From NCBI RefSeq assembly GCF_024166365.1, contig NC_064837.1, forward strand, positions 77,247,553 to 77,311,552: a DNA stretch of 64,000 nucleotides, given 5' to 3'. The position numbers and the translations under genes were made by a program. Below, piece by piece: positions 1 through 14,500 of this stretch. The notes under the pieces are model-generated. The model was not told where the DNA came from, made no database searches, and saw nothing but the letters and a program-made list of their open reading frames with translations. The DNA comes from Elephas maximus indicus. Lineage: Eukaryota; Chordata; Mammalia; Proboscidea; Elephantidae. The stretch's first letter is position 1. Every line of letters starts with the position of its first letter.

Positions 1-677
1 TATCAAGCATAAAATCTTATGTGCAGCACATCATATCCTGTCAGATAAGTGTTTCCAGCTAACTTCCAAATTCTGTAATGATCTACCCTTTCCTTGAGTA
101 TCTCCGGCCATTAGCATGTGACTTTAGAGTATTCTCTACTTATTTCATTACCTGTATTAAGGGTATAATAGAAAGAGCACCGCCTTGAGAAGCAGCTAAT
201 CGGGGCACTAGCTTTACAGCTGCCATTCTGTTGTTGCTATGTAACTCTGGGCAAGGCCTTATCCTGCTTTCCTTAGTATTCCTGTGTACACAATGAGAGC
301 ACTAGGTTTGATATATCTGAAGTCAGGAACAAAATTCTGTGATTATACCTACATGTTTTTTTGGGTGGGAGGGGTGAGGGGACAAACTTTGTGAGAGAGA
401 TCCTATCTAATTACTAATTAAAAGCTATCATCCACTGCACTTTTATTATGTATCAGGTATATCATATATGCCAGTTCCAATCCTCCTGATCATCTTCCAA
501 AAAAAGGCACCGGTCCCATTTCACAGATGAGAATGCCCAGGGCCCTGTCAGTGTATCCTGCCTCTTCTCTGCACAGGATTAGCAGTGTTGTACACAGACC
601 AAGTATTTCACAACTGCTCACTCATGTCCACAAACACTTATGTTATCACATTTTGGACAGAGGTATGTGTAACTTGC
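1..677 (-). other. TGS1: TGS1 intron 5 (partial)
   Basis: Intron sequence downstream of the GC donor. Apart from short mononucleotide runs I see no repeat or exon here; open frames overlapping 527-945 are shadows of exon 5 and random intron. Confidence 0.7.
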
Positions 678-795
678 CTCCTCTTGAGTTTGGTTGGTTT
701 ACATTCAGGTGGATCTTCTTCATTTTCATCTCCATCAATACCATTGGTGTGTGGTCTCTCTTTGCTTGTGTTTGTTCCTGAAGACCCCTGTGAAT
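678..795 (-). CDS. TGS1: TGS1 coding exon 5, followed by a GC donor
   Basis: The acceptor is CTTTAG (801-796). G+AT gives Asp, then the exon reads [18 protein letters not shown] and on to [17 protein letters not shown], matching the TGS1 segment before the SHELD region (from memory of the human protein). It ends AAG AGG AG, immediately followed by GCAAGT (677-672), a consensus GC-AG donor. No GT donor in the right phase and place is visible, so the GC donor is the best boundary. The next exon lies off the window. Confidence 0.88.
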
Positions 796-3700
796 CTAAA
801 GAGGCAGAGATATTGCAGTGTATTTCTCCCATTTATTATAGGTTTGACAACTCTTCTGCCATTTGCAAAAGCAATGGAAACATTTCAGTGCCTCTCCTGC
901 AATGAACTGGACACCCCAGGCAGAGTGCCGGACCACACACACTAGTATTCTGTGTGTCTACCTGAAAAATCTAAGCATAAAAAATGAGTAGCCATGTCTA
1001 TTAAGCTTTAAAAGCTTCCAAGATCTATTTAAAGCCAAATAAAACTACTTCTTCAGAGCTGTCGAAAGAGTACACAAATTAACCCACAAAGTTAACTTGG
1101 TGACAGCATATTCAGACGGAATTTTAATCTAGATGACTCCAAAGACAGCATGATCACAAAAGGATTTCTCTTCATTAAGAAGCAAATACATTTACTTTGC
1201 CCTATCTGCCTTTGTGCTGTGTTTTCAGAGTGGAATAAACTGGGCAGTGCGAGACTAAAAGTTGCAACATGCCTGCAGGGTAGACAGGGGAACACTCTGA
1301 TGATTTTGGGAGAACACCCAAACATATTCACATAGACATGCAACATAAACCTTATATTTTGACCTTAAGGGAGCACCTAAAACAAATCAAAACCTAAAAT
1401 CCTTAAGTTGATCTTAATGGCAGACACACTAGCACTAATTGCAGAAACGGCCAATCTACAAATGTAACTAAGGGAACAGCCGACGGAAGGCAGAGGCTGG
1501 GAGAAGGTTTACTATGTTTGGTAAAGGAAAAAAAGTAGAGAAAAAAAAAAAAGAAATCGAGGATAACCAAAGGGAGTAATATAAAGCAATAAATAGGGGC
1601 CAAGACACTGACCAAAATACATATAAAAAATTTTATGGTAAAAAATAAGTACAGATAAGTATCAGAAGAGTACAGAAACGTTCAGAAGAATATCAAAACC
1701 CTTATATAAGCTCCACCACAGGAGTACATACAGAGAATATAAAAAGTAGCTAGACTTCCTTGAGATCCTTCCAGTAACTCTTAAACGCAACTAGATCAAG
1801 TAAGATCTGTAATCTGAGATGAGCAAAGCAGACCCAATTCTTAAATGAGAGGTTAAAAGCTTTTGCATTATACAGGAGTGAGGCTGAGAAGAAAGTCCCT
1901 ATATACTGGACTTCTCTGGCATCAAACATCAAGGACGCCAAGACGACATCTGTAATCACTGGGCGTTAGGATGTTCCAGTTACAGAACTTTCCTGCTCTC
2001 TCATCTCCTGGTGCCACTAGTTGGTGGTAACCCTTCTCCCTAGCAAGAGTATGCTCATCCTGCCATTCTCATCACTTTCTTTACTCCGACAATGGTATCT
2101 GTCTGCACAATGAGTTTGTTTTTTTTTTAAGTCACTTATTCAGGAACCAATCAAGTTCTTATCCTGTACACCTTATTGATAAGACCTAAACGAAATCCTT
2201 CTATGTAGTCATAAATTAATATCACGCCCTCTTTAGATTCTTTATAAAGCAAGACTTCACTTGTCCTGAATGAATTCCACATGACTCATGATGAACTTTC
2301 CTTATGCCAAGCTTATGCCCCCAACCACTCTCTGTTTCTTATAAACTCAGTTCCTCTGGAGAACCTTCAAAGTTCCAAGCTCACTCTAAATTAGATCTCT
2401 CACAGGATTTCCAAGTTTTACTTCACTGGCCAACAAGGTATAAAAAGGAAGCAATGATACATACATACCTTTGAGAACTCTATGCAAATATTCTTTTTGT
2501 TAATATAAAAGGGTAATAAACAACTTGTGTATAAAAATAAGATGGAGGAACCATTTCATTATTACACTATAAAAATGTAGTTGGTATTATTTAACTCTAC
2601 AGTAAAGGATTAATGTTATTTTGCTAAATAGATCATTTTGCTATCCATTACACAACGAAGTAAGTCTTGATTCTTACCCTGAGCTGGTAGGTCTGTGTTT
2701 CTATTCCTAGACACGTTCCTTTTCTTGGTTCCTCCATCACATGGTTCACTTTGGCCAGAAGCGGGGCATTCTCTTCTGCAGCTAACGTCACTTAGCTCCT
2801 GAGGACTCTTACAACGTTCAGAAGACTCTAACTGGCTTTGTTCTACTTCCTCTGAATTCAGGGTTATATTATTAATTCTATCAAGTATTTCATTATGATC
2901 TTTATCAACCGAACCAGAGCTTTCATCACCAACTGCCATAGATGAAGATGGAAAAGAAATTAAGTCCACTTTCACACGGTTTTCATCATTGTTGTCAACT
3001 TCTGTTTTAGATTCACAAGGATCTGTATCCCAGCTTTGCGAAGCATCGAAAGTCCAACCCTGAGTTTCCCAATACTGAAACTGTTCCAAGTAATACCAGT
3101 AGAGTTGACTGTAATGTTGCTCCCATTCCTCCTTTGTGTCAGGGAAGTTCCAAGGTTCAGAAGACAGTGTTTGACCTGAATGTTTTTCTTGCCAGCTTTG
3201 CCATAAGAGTCCTCCTCCATATTCATTCCAATACTTTTCCCATTTCTCCGTCATTTGTAGCTTTGGAGTTAATTCATTTTCAACAGGAAGATTTTCAGTT
3301 TCAATGTCTTTTTTGCTTTGAAGTTTACATATTCTGATGTTCTCATACTGCTCAACTGGAGAAGGATCCTCTGAAGCCAAAATGTCATTTTTGTCATATT
3401 CTTCTCTCCAAGGTTCTGTCATAATTTCATCTAAGTACTGCTTTTGATATTTTTTCTTTTTCTTTTTTCTTTTAACTTTATTTCTAGCATTCATAGACAC
3501 CTGTATCACACAAATGACAATCTGAATATACATGTACTTCTTAAACTGTAAGAGAAAGTAGAATCCAAATCTATTTTGACATTAAAATAAACAAAATATC
3601 CTCACACCGCACCCTGGACTTTTAGTTACAGAAAAAAGTGTATTTTACGGTCTATGTCCTCAAGATGAAGAAAAGGCACAAATGGTGCACGTCAAAACTT

Positions 3701-6700
3701 GCAATTTTGGTTGATTAATATGTAAATATGCTCTACGTCATGACATACATTAGAATTGGTATAAAAAAATAATTTGTTGTAATATTTTATGGAAAACATT
3801 AAGAAACAGGAAAAATAAAAGTAAATTAATACTTACCTCAAAATTCTTATGTGCAGATGTTCCACCAAATTGAAGCGGCAGTCCCATGCTTCTCATGAGT
3901 TCGGCCTCAGAGTCGAGTCCACTTTCATCTAGGCCTATATCTCGGCTGTCACGTGTTTCTGCCCTGCCAGGGGAAGGATCACCTTCCTCCTCTTCTGTAG
4001 TCTGATCCCCTACAGACAACATTTGTTAGCTTAGACTGAAGAAAATTTAGTGGCACGTTTTACTGTTCTCATTTTAAAGAAGTAGAACCTCAGAACCTGA
4101 GTGATTACATGATCCTCCCAAAGTGGAGGTGTGCAAATGTTATGATTTTAAAGGAGGGAAAAAGAACTTAATGGTAATTTGGAACAGTAACAAAAATAGC
4201 CAACTAAGAATCAAGACACAACTTCTAGTTCCAGCTCTGCCTGTCTCCTATCCATCTAGCTGCCCATTCAGCTTATATTTACCGAGCATCTGCTCTGTGT
4301 CAGACGCTATACAGAGTACTGAGGACACAAGAGGGAACAGGGCAGACAAGGTCTCAGTTCCAATAGTAGTGTAACCACGGGGAACACGCTTAAACTTTCA
4401 GATTCCTTATCTGCACAATTACTGGGCTAGATTAGTGGATTTAAAATTATGATTTATATAGTTACTTTAGGAGCTGTTAAAGAAAGGTGAATGGTATGTC
4501 ATCAAGCCTCTCACAGGCATTTCAGTCACAAATGGGATTTAGACACTGGGATTCTGTGTAAGAGTTGATTTAATGAAGGGGTTCTGCTATTAAAAGTTGG
4601 AAATTCACAGAACTGGAAGATCATTTCAAGCTCTTTGATTCTAGTTTTTACAGCAAAACCATTTTATACTAACAAAAGAAGTTTTACTTAATATGCTTAC
4701 CTAAAAATAAATCATACTACTCATCAGACAAACGCCATTCAAATGCTGTTTAAAATGTGGGATAATAATTATTTTGTATATTAGCATACTCAAACTCTTT
4801 TATAGATTGCAGCTCACTGGATTGTGGGCAACAGAGCAGGGAGTCTTCCACAGGAAAAATGGAGACTGATAAAAGGGAAATCTCATGTGCACAAATTCTA
4901 CTAAACAGGTTCCTAAAAGGGAGAGGGGAAAAGATACCTGTTTAAATAATGAAGAAGATTCCACTCATTGTTCCATTTAATGAACTTATGAAAGCTCAGG
5001 AAAAGAGCAAAGTGGGGAAAATGAATTAGCTAAGTTTTATGTTTCCCTCATGGTATGCATATTTTCTTATGTTCTGGGGGGCGGGAGGGGGGCATCATGT
5101 TTAAGTTAAAGGATTTTCAAGGGTAACCATGACATGCTTTACTTGTGCCAACCTTACCGGCAGTTTTTTCAGTGTCTAGAAACATAAAAGATTTACGTGG
5201 AAAGGACAATTGGGGTCCCAGTAGGGAAGCCTGAGAGACCACAAAGGTTTTCAGTTAGTTAATAAAATTAGGTGAGGCTTAATGCACTGCCCAAATTCTA
5301 TTTGTTAGTTGGAAAAGTTACCTTTTACTTGATGCAAAAGGCTTTGGATGTTTACTTGGAACTTACCCTGAATCATTTTTCTACACAATAAAATGCTGAT
5401 GAGGAAACCATACATTCACTACTTTTTAAAGCTTCAAATTCCACACAGAAAAAAACAGATGATATCAAGTTCATCCAATAGCTACAGGAAAATGAAAGAT
5501 CTGCTTTGACAGGGATTCTAGACCATGGTATAATAGAGAATGAAGACTATGATTACAGGATCACTTCTCACTTTACATATTTTATGCTACGAAATTAATA
5601 CAGTATTATAACAAATTACAAATACAGTATTACATTACCTGCATTGCTTTTGGTGTAGTAGCCTTTTAATCCCAAATTGCACAATATCCGATCCCTGTGA
5701 AGCAAATTAAGCAGTCCATATTGAAATAAATTAAGCTATAAATTTGGAGAAAAAGCGAACTCAAGGCAGTATAATAAAAATGTTCCTTAGACAGAAAAGC
5801 AACCTGCTAATAAATTCTCCTCACCTATAACATGCAGACAGGACTATGTATATACACATATATGTATCTCGGTGGGGTTGTTGTAGGATTGGCAGCATAT
5901 GTGAAACATTTAGCACAGTAAGCATTTATAAATATAACTACTAATCAGTAAAATCAAGGGGTAGGTTCTCCTAGATGCTGAGGGGGACGAATTCTATCGT
6001 CCTTATGATACACACAAACAATGAGGTATTCTCCAAATTTTGCTGGAAGAATTGAGTATAATATTAAAGTAGAAAGGTTTCCCTTAGGCATATGCAAATT
6101 CACATGCAGAACCACTTGCAAACAGGCTGAGCTACCCGCTGCCCAGCAGACCGGACATTCACGGTCTGAACGGAGCTTGTTTGGGGAACCAATGTACAAC
6201 AAAGCACTCATTTAAGTACTTCATCCAACAGAAAAATAAATTTAAGATAAAACAATTCAGTATCACTAATTTTTCAAAACAGTGACTGGTTAAACTTTTC
6301 TTTACATACCTACTTCTAAAATTTTTCTACCGTAATCTACAAAGATTGGTAATTATATAACCAAAATTAAAACAGAATACTTAAAAAAAAAAAGTGGGAG
6401 ATTTTGCTATTGGTACTTTCCTATCAGTAAATTTGGAAACGCTGGTGGCGTAGTGGTTAAGTGCTACAGCTGCTACCCAAGAGGTCAGCAGTTCAAATCT
6501 GCCAAGGGCTCCTTGGAAACTATGGGGCAGTTCTTCTCTGTCCTATAGGGTCGTTATGAGTTAAAATCGACTCGACGGCAGTGCGTTCGGTTTGGGGTTT
6601 TTTATCAGTAAATTCAGTAACTGAATTATTATTCCAATATAACTAGCATAATAAGGCCAATTTCAAGTCCTAGCTAAGACCACTTTTGTAATGGAGCTGC

Positions 6701-8541
6701 AATAAATTCAACAAAATAAAATCATCATACACCTGGTCTGTCTCAGATCCTCCTGTCTCTCTGGCAGCACGCCCGTGGCCCCGAAGAACTTGGGGCACTG
6801 AAAGGGGAAATGGGAGTCACACAGAGGGGATCAGTGGTGTGCTGCCAGCACCCAAGGATACAGGGCACTGGGTCAGGTGCAACAGACTGGACACACTGAG
6901 TAAATATAATGAGGATAATGATAGTCAAGATTCTCCTTGTTGGAGAGGGTTATTTAAAAACATAGAAACAGGGAAGGCTAGAAAGAACCCTAAGGTGTTA
7001 GACTAAAATTGGAAGTATTGTTATGAGGTCATGGTTTTTAAACTTATATACATAGTACAGAAATAGTTTTAAATGTGTGTGTATACACATGTAAGTAAAA
7101 TAAAAAAATGAACAAACAAATGAATATATATACACTGCCTAACTCTTGTCTGCTGAAAGGGTGTAAAACCACTGACGATCTAGAAGCAATAACCACAATG
7201 AGCACCCAGATCTTGATATCTAAATACTACAGCCAAGAAAACCCTATGGAACAGTTCTACCCTGTAACCCATGGGATTGCTGTGAGTTGGGATTTTCTCA
7301 ACAACCACAGGTTTTTTTATAACTCACAGTAAACCAAAACCAAACCCACTGCCGTTGAGTCGATTCCAACTCATAGTGGATTCAAATTCCAGGTCTCACC
7401 AACTGCCCCAACAATGTGTCTCTTTCCTGTTTGATCCAGGATCCTACCTAGGAAACTGGGCGCCTTGGAGAAATGGCAACTCTAGGTTGGAGCATGAACT
7501 GTGAAAGACAAGCCTGGGTCACCTTCTTGTGCCAGAAGATTAGGAAGCACTCAAAGAATACTTGGGACATACCAAAAGGACAAAGGAGCTACCATGAAGG
7601 GGCCCCATCAGCCAAATCTAAGACAACCTGAGCACCAAAATAAATGAGGAGAGAAGGGAAAGTGCTTCTTTACAGTTGAATGCTAAGTAATGAATTTAGA
7701 AGGAAAGGAGATAAAGAATCACTATTTGGCAACTGTCACAGAGGTAGCTGATTCAGACGGAAATTGTCAATGAAGGCAAAGGTGTGTGGGTTTGTTGAAG
7801 AACAGGGTACTGGTGTAATGTCGGACTTACTCCCTAAAAAATAAAACTACAAAATACTAATTAATCCAAAGGTTACAGGGGAGAAATCTGACAGATACCA
7901 ACATGACTAGGTAATCAAGGTCCATATCACCAATGAGTCTACATAAAGTGTCCCAATGTGATGAACAGAGAAGAGTACAGCATCACGTCTGTTGCATTCC
8001 TGCCAAGAAGGCAGACCCAACTCTATTCCTGACAAAACGTCAGATGGACTCAGGTTAAGTATGGTCATCCTTTTTATGACTTGGATACATGAAAGAGGGG
8101 AGGACAGCGAATAATTTTTCTAGCTTGGAAGATACTGACAAGATATCGTAACTAATATCAACAGTTTCCTAGGTGGGATCCTGGATCAAACAGGAAAGAG
8201 ACACATTGTTGGGGCAGTCGGTGAGACCTGGAATTTGAATCCACTATGAGTTGGAATCGACTCCACAGCAGTGGGTTTGGTTTTGGTTTACTGTGAGTTA
8301 TAAAAAAACCTGTGGTTGTTGAGAAAATCCCAACTCACAGCAACCCCATGGGTTACAGGGTAGAACTGTTCCATAGGGTTTTCTTGGCTGTACCGGAATC
8401 GACTCCACGACAACAGGTTTGGTTTTGGTACTTACTGGCGTTTATGTAGGAGAAAATCCTTGTTTTGGGTAAATATATGATGGAGTATTTAGGAGTGATG
8501 GGGAAATCATGTTACCAGGTTGCTCTCAAAATAGCTCAGAA

Positions 8542-8574
<33 letters not shown>

Positions 8575-11500
8575 TGTGTGTGTGCAGAGACACACACATC
8601 CATGTGGAGAGAGTGATGGAGCAAATGCAGTTAATAGCTGGTGAATCTTGGTGAGGGGAAAATGTATATTTTTTTACATTTGAAATCATTTCAACATGAA
8701 TTATTTTAAAAAAGTAAAAAATTAAAACACATGATTTACAGCACAGTCTTATAATAAAATAGTAAATAAAAATAAACGATAATAAATAATAAAAACCAAT
8801 AAGTCCACATTCCACCATTTTCCTGTGTTCTATTCTAGGCTTTGTACATAAGCACACAAAATATTTAAATAACTATAATCATAGTGCAGATATTATATTC
8901 TGATATAATAATTTAACACAGGTATTTTTCATGTTACTACCAAGCCACTGGAAACCCTAGTGGCGTAATGGTAAAGAGCTATGGCTGCTAACCAAAAGGC
9001 TGGCAGTTCAAATCCACCAGGCGCTCCTTGGAAACTCTATGGGGCAGTTCTACTCTGTCCTATAGGGTTGCTATGAGTCGGAATTGACTTGACAGCAAAT
9101 GAGTTTTTTGGTTACCAAGCCACTGGAGCCCTGGTGGTGCAGTGGTTAAGAGCTCAGCTGCTAACCAAAAGCTCTGCAGTTCAAATCCACCAGCCGCTCC
9201 TTGATAACCCTATAGGGCAGTTCCATCCTCTCCTATAGGGGAGCTATGAGTCTGAATCGACTTGACGACAACAGGTTTTTAGTTTTGGTTTACCATGCCA
9301 CTGAAATGATTCTTTTTAAGAGCTACATACGTATCATTCCAATTACAGGACTTCTTCATACTGATTATCTATAGACACTTGAATGTAGACATGAAATAGA
9401 ATATTCCTTCCTCTGAACTTTCAGCAGGGCTCCCATTCCCCACGACTTCTCTACTGGTAGCAATTCCAAGATCACATCTCTACGGTTAAGCTGTACTAAA
9501 GGACTACAGTTTGAGCATTAATTAATCTCAAGGAAAAAGCCATTCTTTTTTTTCTCTCTTTCTATTTTGAACTTAGAACGTAGCTACTAAAAATGAAGTA
9601 GAGTCTTTAATGTAAAGATATGTATGAAATTATCCTCAATGACTAGGAAGATTTTAGCTCCAAAAGACTAAATTCAATGTAACGGTAATTAAATTGTATT
9701 TTAAATAAAGTTGCTTTAATTCAAACCAGTCAAATATTGTTTTCTAGGGGAATGGTCTAAGATAATTCTTCTTGACTTTTTACATTTTATAATTTATATT
9801 CCTTCCTTCGTCTTTCCAGAATGGAGCCTTAATGGAACAGCACTAGGGCCCAACTGCGCTATAGGCTTAAGACCTAAGTATGGAGGAGCCTTGGCTGGCA
9901 CTGAAGGCAAGGAGACTCATCTTTCCTGGCCTGCAAATGCAAGATACAACTGGGTGATCTTTTCTGGTGAGCTCCTTGGTCCTGGCCATGCTAAACTGCA
10001 TGCCTTCTTAGAACGCAGGTCAGGAAGGTCCAGAGAAAGAAGCAGAAAGATACTTCTTCATGGGTGAGAGGTGAAACAGGTGCCAAAGGTTATTACTAGT
10101 ACCTCACAAGGATTCTTTCAATAGTTTTGGCAATTACAAAATCTTCCAAAAAAAACCAAACCCATTCATTGCCATTGAGTCGATTTCAACTCACAGTGAC
10201 CATATAGAAGAGGAGAACTGCCCCATAGGCCTTCCAAGGCTGTAATCTTTATCGAACCAGGCTGCCACATCTTTCTTCTATGAAGCAGCTGGTGGGTTCA
10301 AACCGCTGACCCTCTGGCTAGCAGCCAAACACTTAGCTGCTGTGTGACCAGGGCTACTTCATATAATCCTAGTGGTTAGACAATCTGAGGCAGAAAGATT
10401 ACCAATGGAAATTCAGCTCTTAAATTTTATCAAAATCCTGTTTCCTACTTATGACAACTTCCAAGTATCTCCAAGAGATACTGAGAAAGATGTATTTCTG
10501 ATGCCTAATATTCAGATAATTTCCCATAACACTTGTTAAGTGTTGTCTATCGAGCAATCCATAGATCACAGTAACTCTGTGTGATCTATTTACTGGACTT
10601 GGCACATTGTATGAACTGAATATATCTATTTTCTTAAAATAATTTTTATTCTGCTCTAAGTGAAAATTTACAAATCAAGTAAGTCCCTCACATATAAACT
10701 TATATACACCTTACTACATACTCCCATTTACTCTCCCCCTAATGAGTCAGCCGGCTCCCTCCTTCCAGTCTCTACTTTCGTGACCGTTTTGCCACTTTCT
10801 AACCCCCTCTACCCTCCCATCTCCCCTCCAGACAGGAGATCCCAACACAGTCTCAAGTGCCCACCTGATACAAGTAGCTCACTCTCATCAGCATCTCTCT
10901 CCAACCCACTGTCCAGTCCCTTCCATGTCTGATGAGTTGTCTTTGGGAATGGTTCCTATCCTAGGCCAAAAGAAGGTTTGAGGACCAAGACTGCGGGATT
11001 CTTCTAGTCTTAGTCAGACCATTAAGTCTGGTCTTTCCATGAGAATTTGCGGTCTACATCCCACTGTTCTCCTGCTCCCTCAGGGGCTCTCTGTTGTGCT
11101 CCCTATCAGGGAAGTCATTGTGCCCGGGTACCATCTAGTTCTTCTGGTCTCAGGATGATGTAAGTCTCTAGTTCATGGGGCCCTTTCTGTCTCTTGGGTT
11201 CATAATTATCTTGTGTTCTTGGTGTTCTTCATTCTCCCTTGATCCAGGTGGGTTGAGACCAATTGATGCATCTTAGATGGTCGCTTGTTAGCATTTAAGA
11301 CCCCAGATGCCACACTTCAAAGTAGGATGCAGAATGTTTTCTTAAGAGAATTTATTTTCCCAATTGACTTAGATGTCCCCTGAAGCAATAGTCCCCAAGT
11401 CTTGGCCCTTGCTCCGCTGACCTTCAAAGCATTCAGTTTATCCAGGAAACTTCTTTGCTTTTGGTCCAGTTCAGCTGAGCTGACCTTCCCTGTATTGAGT

Positions 11501-14500
11501 ATTGTCCTTCCCTTCACCTAAAGTAGTTCTTATTTACTATCTGATCAGTAAATAACCCTCTCCCACCCTCCCCCTCTCGTAGCCACAAAAGAATGTGTCC
11601 TTCTCAGTTTAAACTATTTCTCAAGATCCTATAAGAATGGTCTTATACAATATTTGCCCTTTTGCATCTGACTAATTTCACTCAGCATAATGCCTTCCAG
11701 GTTCCTCCATGTTATGAAATGTTTCACAGATTCCTCACTGTTCTTTATCAATGCGTACTATTCCATTGTGTGAATATACCATAATTTATTTACCCATTCA
11801 TCCGTTGATGGGCACCTTGGTTGCTTCCAGCTTCTTGCTATTGTAAACAGAGCTGCAATAAACATGAGTGTGCATATATCTGTTTGTGTAAAGGCTCTTA
11901 CAAGGATATATTCCAATGAGTGGGATTTCTGGGTTGTATGGTACTTCTATTTCTAACTTTTTAAGAAAATGCCAGATAGATTTCCAAAGTGGTTGTACCA
12001 TTTTACATTCCCACCAGCAGCGTAGAAGAGTTCCAATATCTCCGCAGCCTCTCCAACATTTATTATTTTGTGTTTTTTGGATTAATGCCAGCCTTGTTGG
12101 AGTGAGATGGAATCTCATCGTAGTTTTAATTTGCATTTCTCTAATGGCTTATGATCGAGAGCATTTTCTCATGTATCTGTTAGCTGCCTGAATATCTTCT
12201 TTAGTGCAATAAGTGTTCATATCCTTTGCCCAATTTTTAATTGGGTTGTTTGTCTTTTTGTGGTTTAGTTTTAACAGAATAATATAGATTTTAGAGATCA
12301 GGCCCTGGTCGGAGATGTCATAGCTGAAAATTCTTTCCCAATCTGTAGGTGGTCTTTTTACTCTTTTGGTGAAGTCTTTAGATGAGCATAGGTGTTTGAT
12401 TTTTAGGCGCTCCCAGTTATCTGGTTTCTCTTCGGGCTCCTAACGTTGTCCCTATTTTTTCTTCCATGATCTTCATCGTTTTAGTCTTTATGTTTAGGTC
12501 TTTGATCCACTTGGAGTTAGTTTTTGTGCATGGTGTGAGGTATGGGTCCTGTTTCGTTTTTTTGCAAATGGATATCCAGTTATGCCAACACCATTTGCTA
12601 AAAAGACTATCTTTTCACCAATTAACTGACACTGGGCCTTTACCAAATATCAGCTGCTCATATGTGGATGCATTTATATCTGGGTTCTCAATTCTGTTCC
12701 ATTGGTCTATGTGCCTGTTGTTGTACCAGTACCAGGCTGTTTTGACTACTGTGGCTGTATGATGTGTTCTAAAATCAGGTAGAGTGAGGCCTCCCACTTT
12801 CTTCTTCTTTTTCTGTAATGCTTTACTTATCCAGGGTTTCTTTCCCTTCCATATGAAGTTGGTGATTTGTTTCTCTATCACATTAAAAAATGTCATTGGA
12901 ATTTGGATCAGAAGTGCATTGTATATATAGATGGCTTTTGGTAAAATAGACATTTTTACTATGTTAAGTCTTCCTATCCATGAGCAAGGTATGTTTTTCC
13001 ACTTATGTAAATCCCTTTTAGTTTCTTGCCCTAGTACTTTGTAGTTTTCTTTGTATAGATCTTTTACATCTTTGGTAAGATTTATTCCTAAGTATTTTAC
13101 CTTCTTGGGGGCTATTGTGAATGGTATTGATTTTGTGATTTCCTCTTTGATGTTCTTTTTGTTGATGTAGAGGAATCCAAGTGATTCTATTAGTTTCAGT
13201 AGTTTTCTTGAGGATTCCTTAGGGTTTTATGTGTATAAGATCACGTCATCTGCAAATAGAGATAATTTTACTTCTTCCTTGCCAATCCGGATGCCCTTTA
13301 TTTCTTTGTCTAGCCTAATTGCTCTGGCTAGGACCTCTAGCACAATGTCGAATAAGAGCGGTGATAAAGGGCATCCTTCTCTGGTTCCCATTCTCAAGGG
13401 AAATGCTTTCAGGCTTTCTCCATTTAGAATGATGCTGGCTTTGTATAGATGCCCTTTGTTATGCTGAGGAATTTTCCTTCAATTTCTATTTAGCTGAGAG
13501 TTTTTATCATGAATGGATGTTGTACTTTGTCAAATGCCTTTTCTGCAGCAATTGATAAGATCATGTGGTTTTTGTCTTTTGTTTTATTTATATGGTGGAT
13601 TACATTAATGGTTTTTCTAATATTGAACCAACCTTGCATACCTGGTATAAATCCCACTTGTCCGTGGTGGATTATTTTTTTGATATGTTGTTGAATTTTG
13701 TTGAGGCTAGAATTTTGTTGAGTATTTTTGCATCTATGTTCATGAGGGATATAGGTCTATAATTTTCTTTTTTTGTGCTGTCTTGTATTCCATCATTTTC
13801 TATGCTTTGAAATAAGTTTTGTAGTAGTGGTGTTAACTCTTCTCTGAAAGTTTTTGGTAGAACTCTGCAGTGAAGCCATCTGGGCCAGGGCTTTTTTTTC
13901 TGGGGAGTTTTTTGATTACCTTTTCAATCTCTTTTTTTGTTATGCATCTATTTAGTTGTTCTACTTCTGATTCTGTTAGCTTAGGTAGGTACTGTTTTTC
14001 TACGAATTCATCCATTTCTTCTAGGTTTGCAAATTTGTTAGAGTACAATTTTTCATAATAATCTGATACGATTCTTTTAATTTCAGTTGGGTCTGTTGTG
14101 ATATGGCCCATCTCATTTCTTAATCAGGTTATTTGTTTCCTTTCCTGTATTTCTTTAGTCAGTCTGGTCAATGGTTTATCAATTTTGTTAATTTTTTCAA
14201 AGAACTAGCTTTTGGCTTTGTGAATTCTTTCAATTGTTTTTCTGTTCTCTAATTCATTTAGTTCAGCTCTAATTTTTACTATTTGTTTTCTTCCGGTGCC
14301 TGATGGATTCTTTTGTTGCTCACTTTCTATTTGTTCAAGTTATAGGGACAGTTCTCTGATTTTGGCTCTTTCTTCTTTATGTATGTGTGCATTTATCAAT
14401 ATAAATTGACCTCTGAGCACTGCTTTTGTTGTGTCCCAGAGGTTTTGATAGGAAGTGTTTTCATTCTTGTTGCATTCTATGCATTTCTTTATCCCCTCCT

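Larger units (their letters stand above)
7459..8720 (+). mobile_element. Old L1 (L1M-type) 3' region, split by SINE insertions
   Basis: Sense-strand L1 3' UTR sequence: GTGGGATCCTGGATCAAACA near 8172 and, after the SINE block, a 'gtaggagaaaatccttgttttgggtaaat' type stretch (8437 onward) ending in an A-rich tail near 8700. It is decayed, with no ORF. An (AAT)n microsatellite at 8539-8573 lies within it. The subfamily is not resolved. Confidence 0.6.

Noticed and set aside
7228..8392. DNA transposon with 231-bp terminal inverted repeats
   Set aside because: The arms contain parts of L1 and AfroSINE in a mosaic and the interior is L1 3' UTR, so a duplicated inversion explains it better.
13833..14111. 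Plus-strand open frames over the L1 elements
   Set aside because: These are antisense shadows of L1 ORF2; the same pairs of shadows recur over the second L1 at 48.7-53.5 kb.
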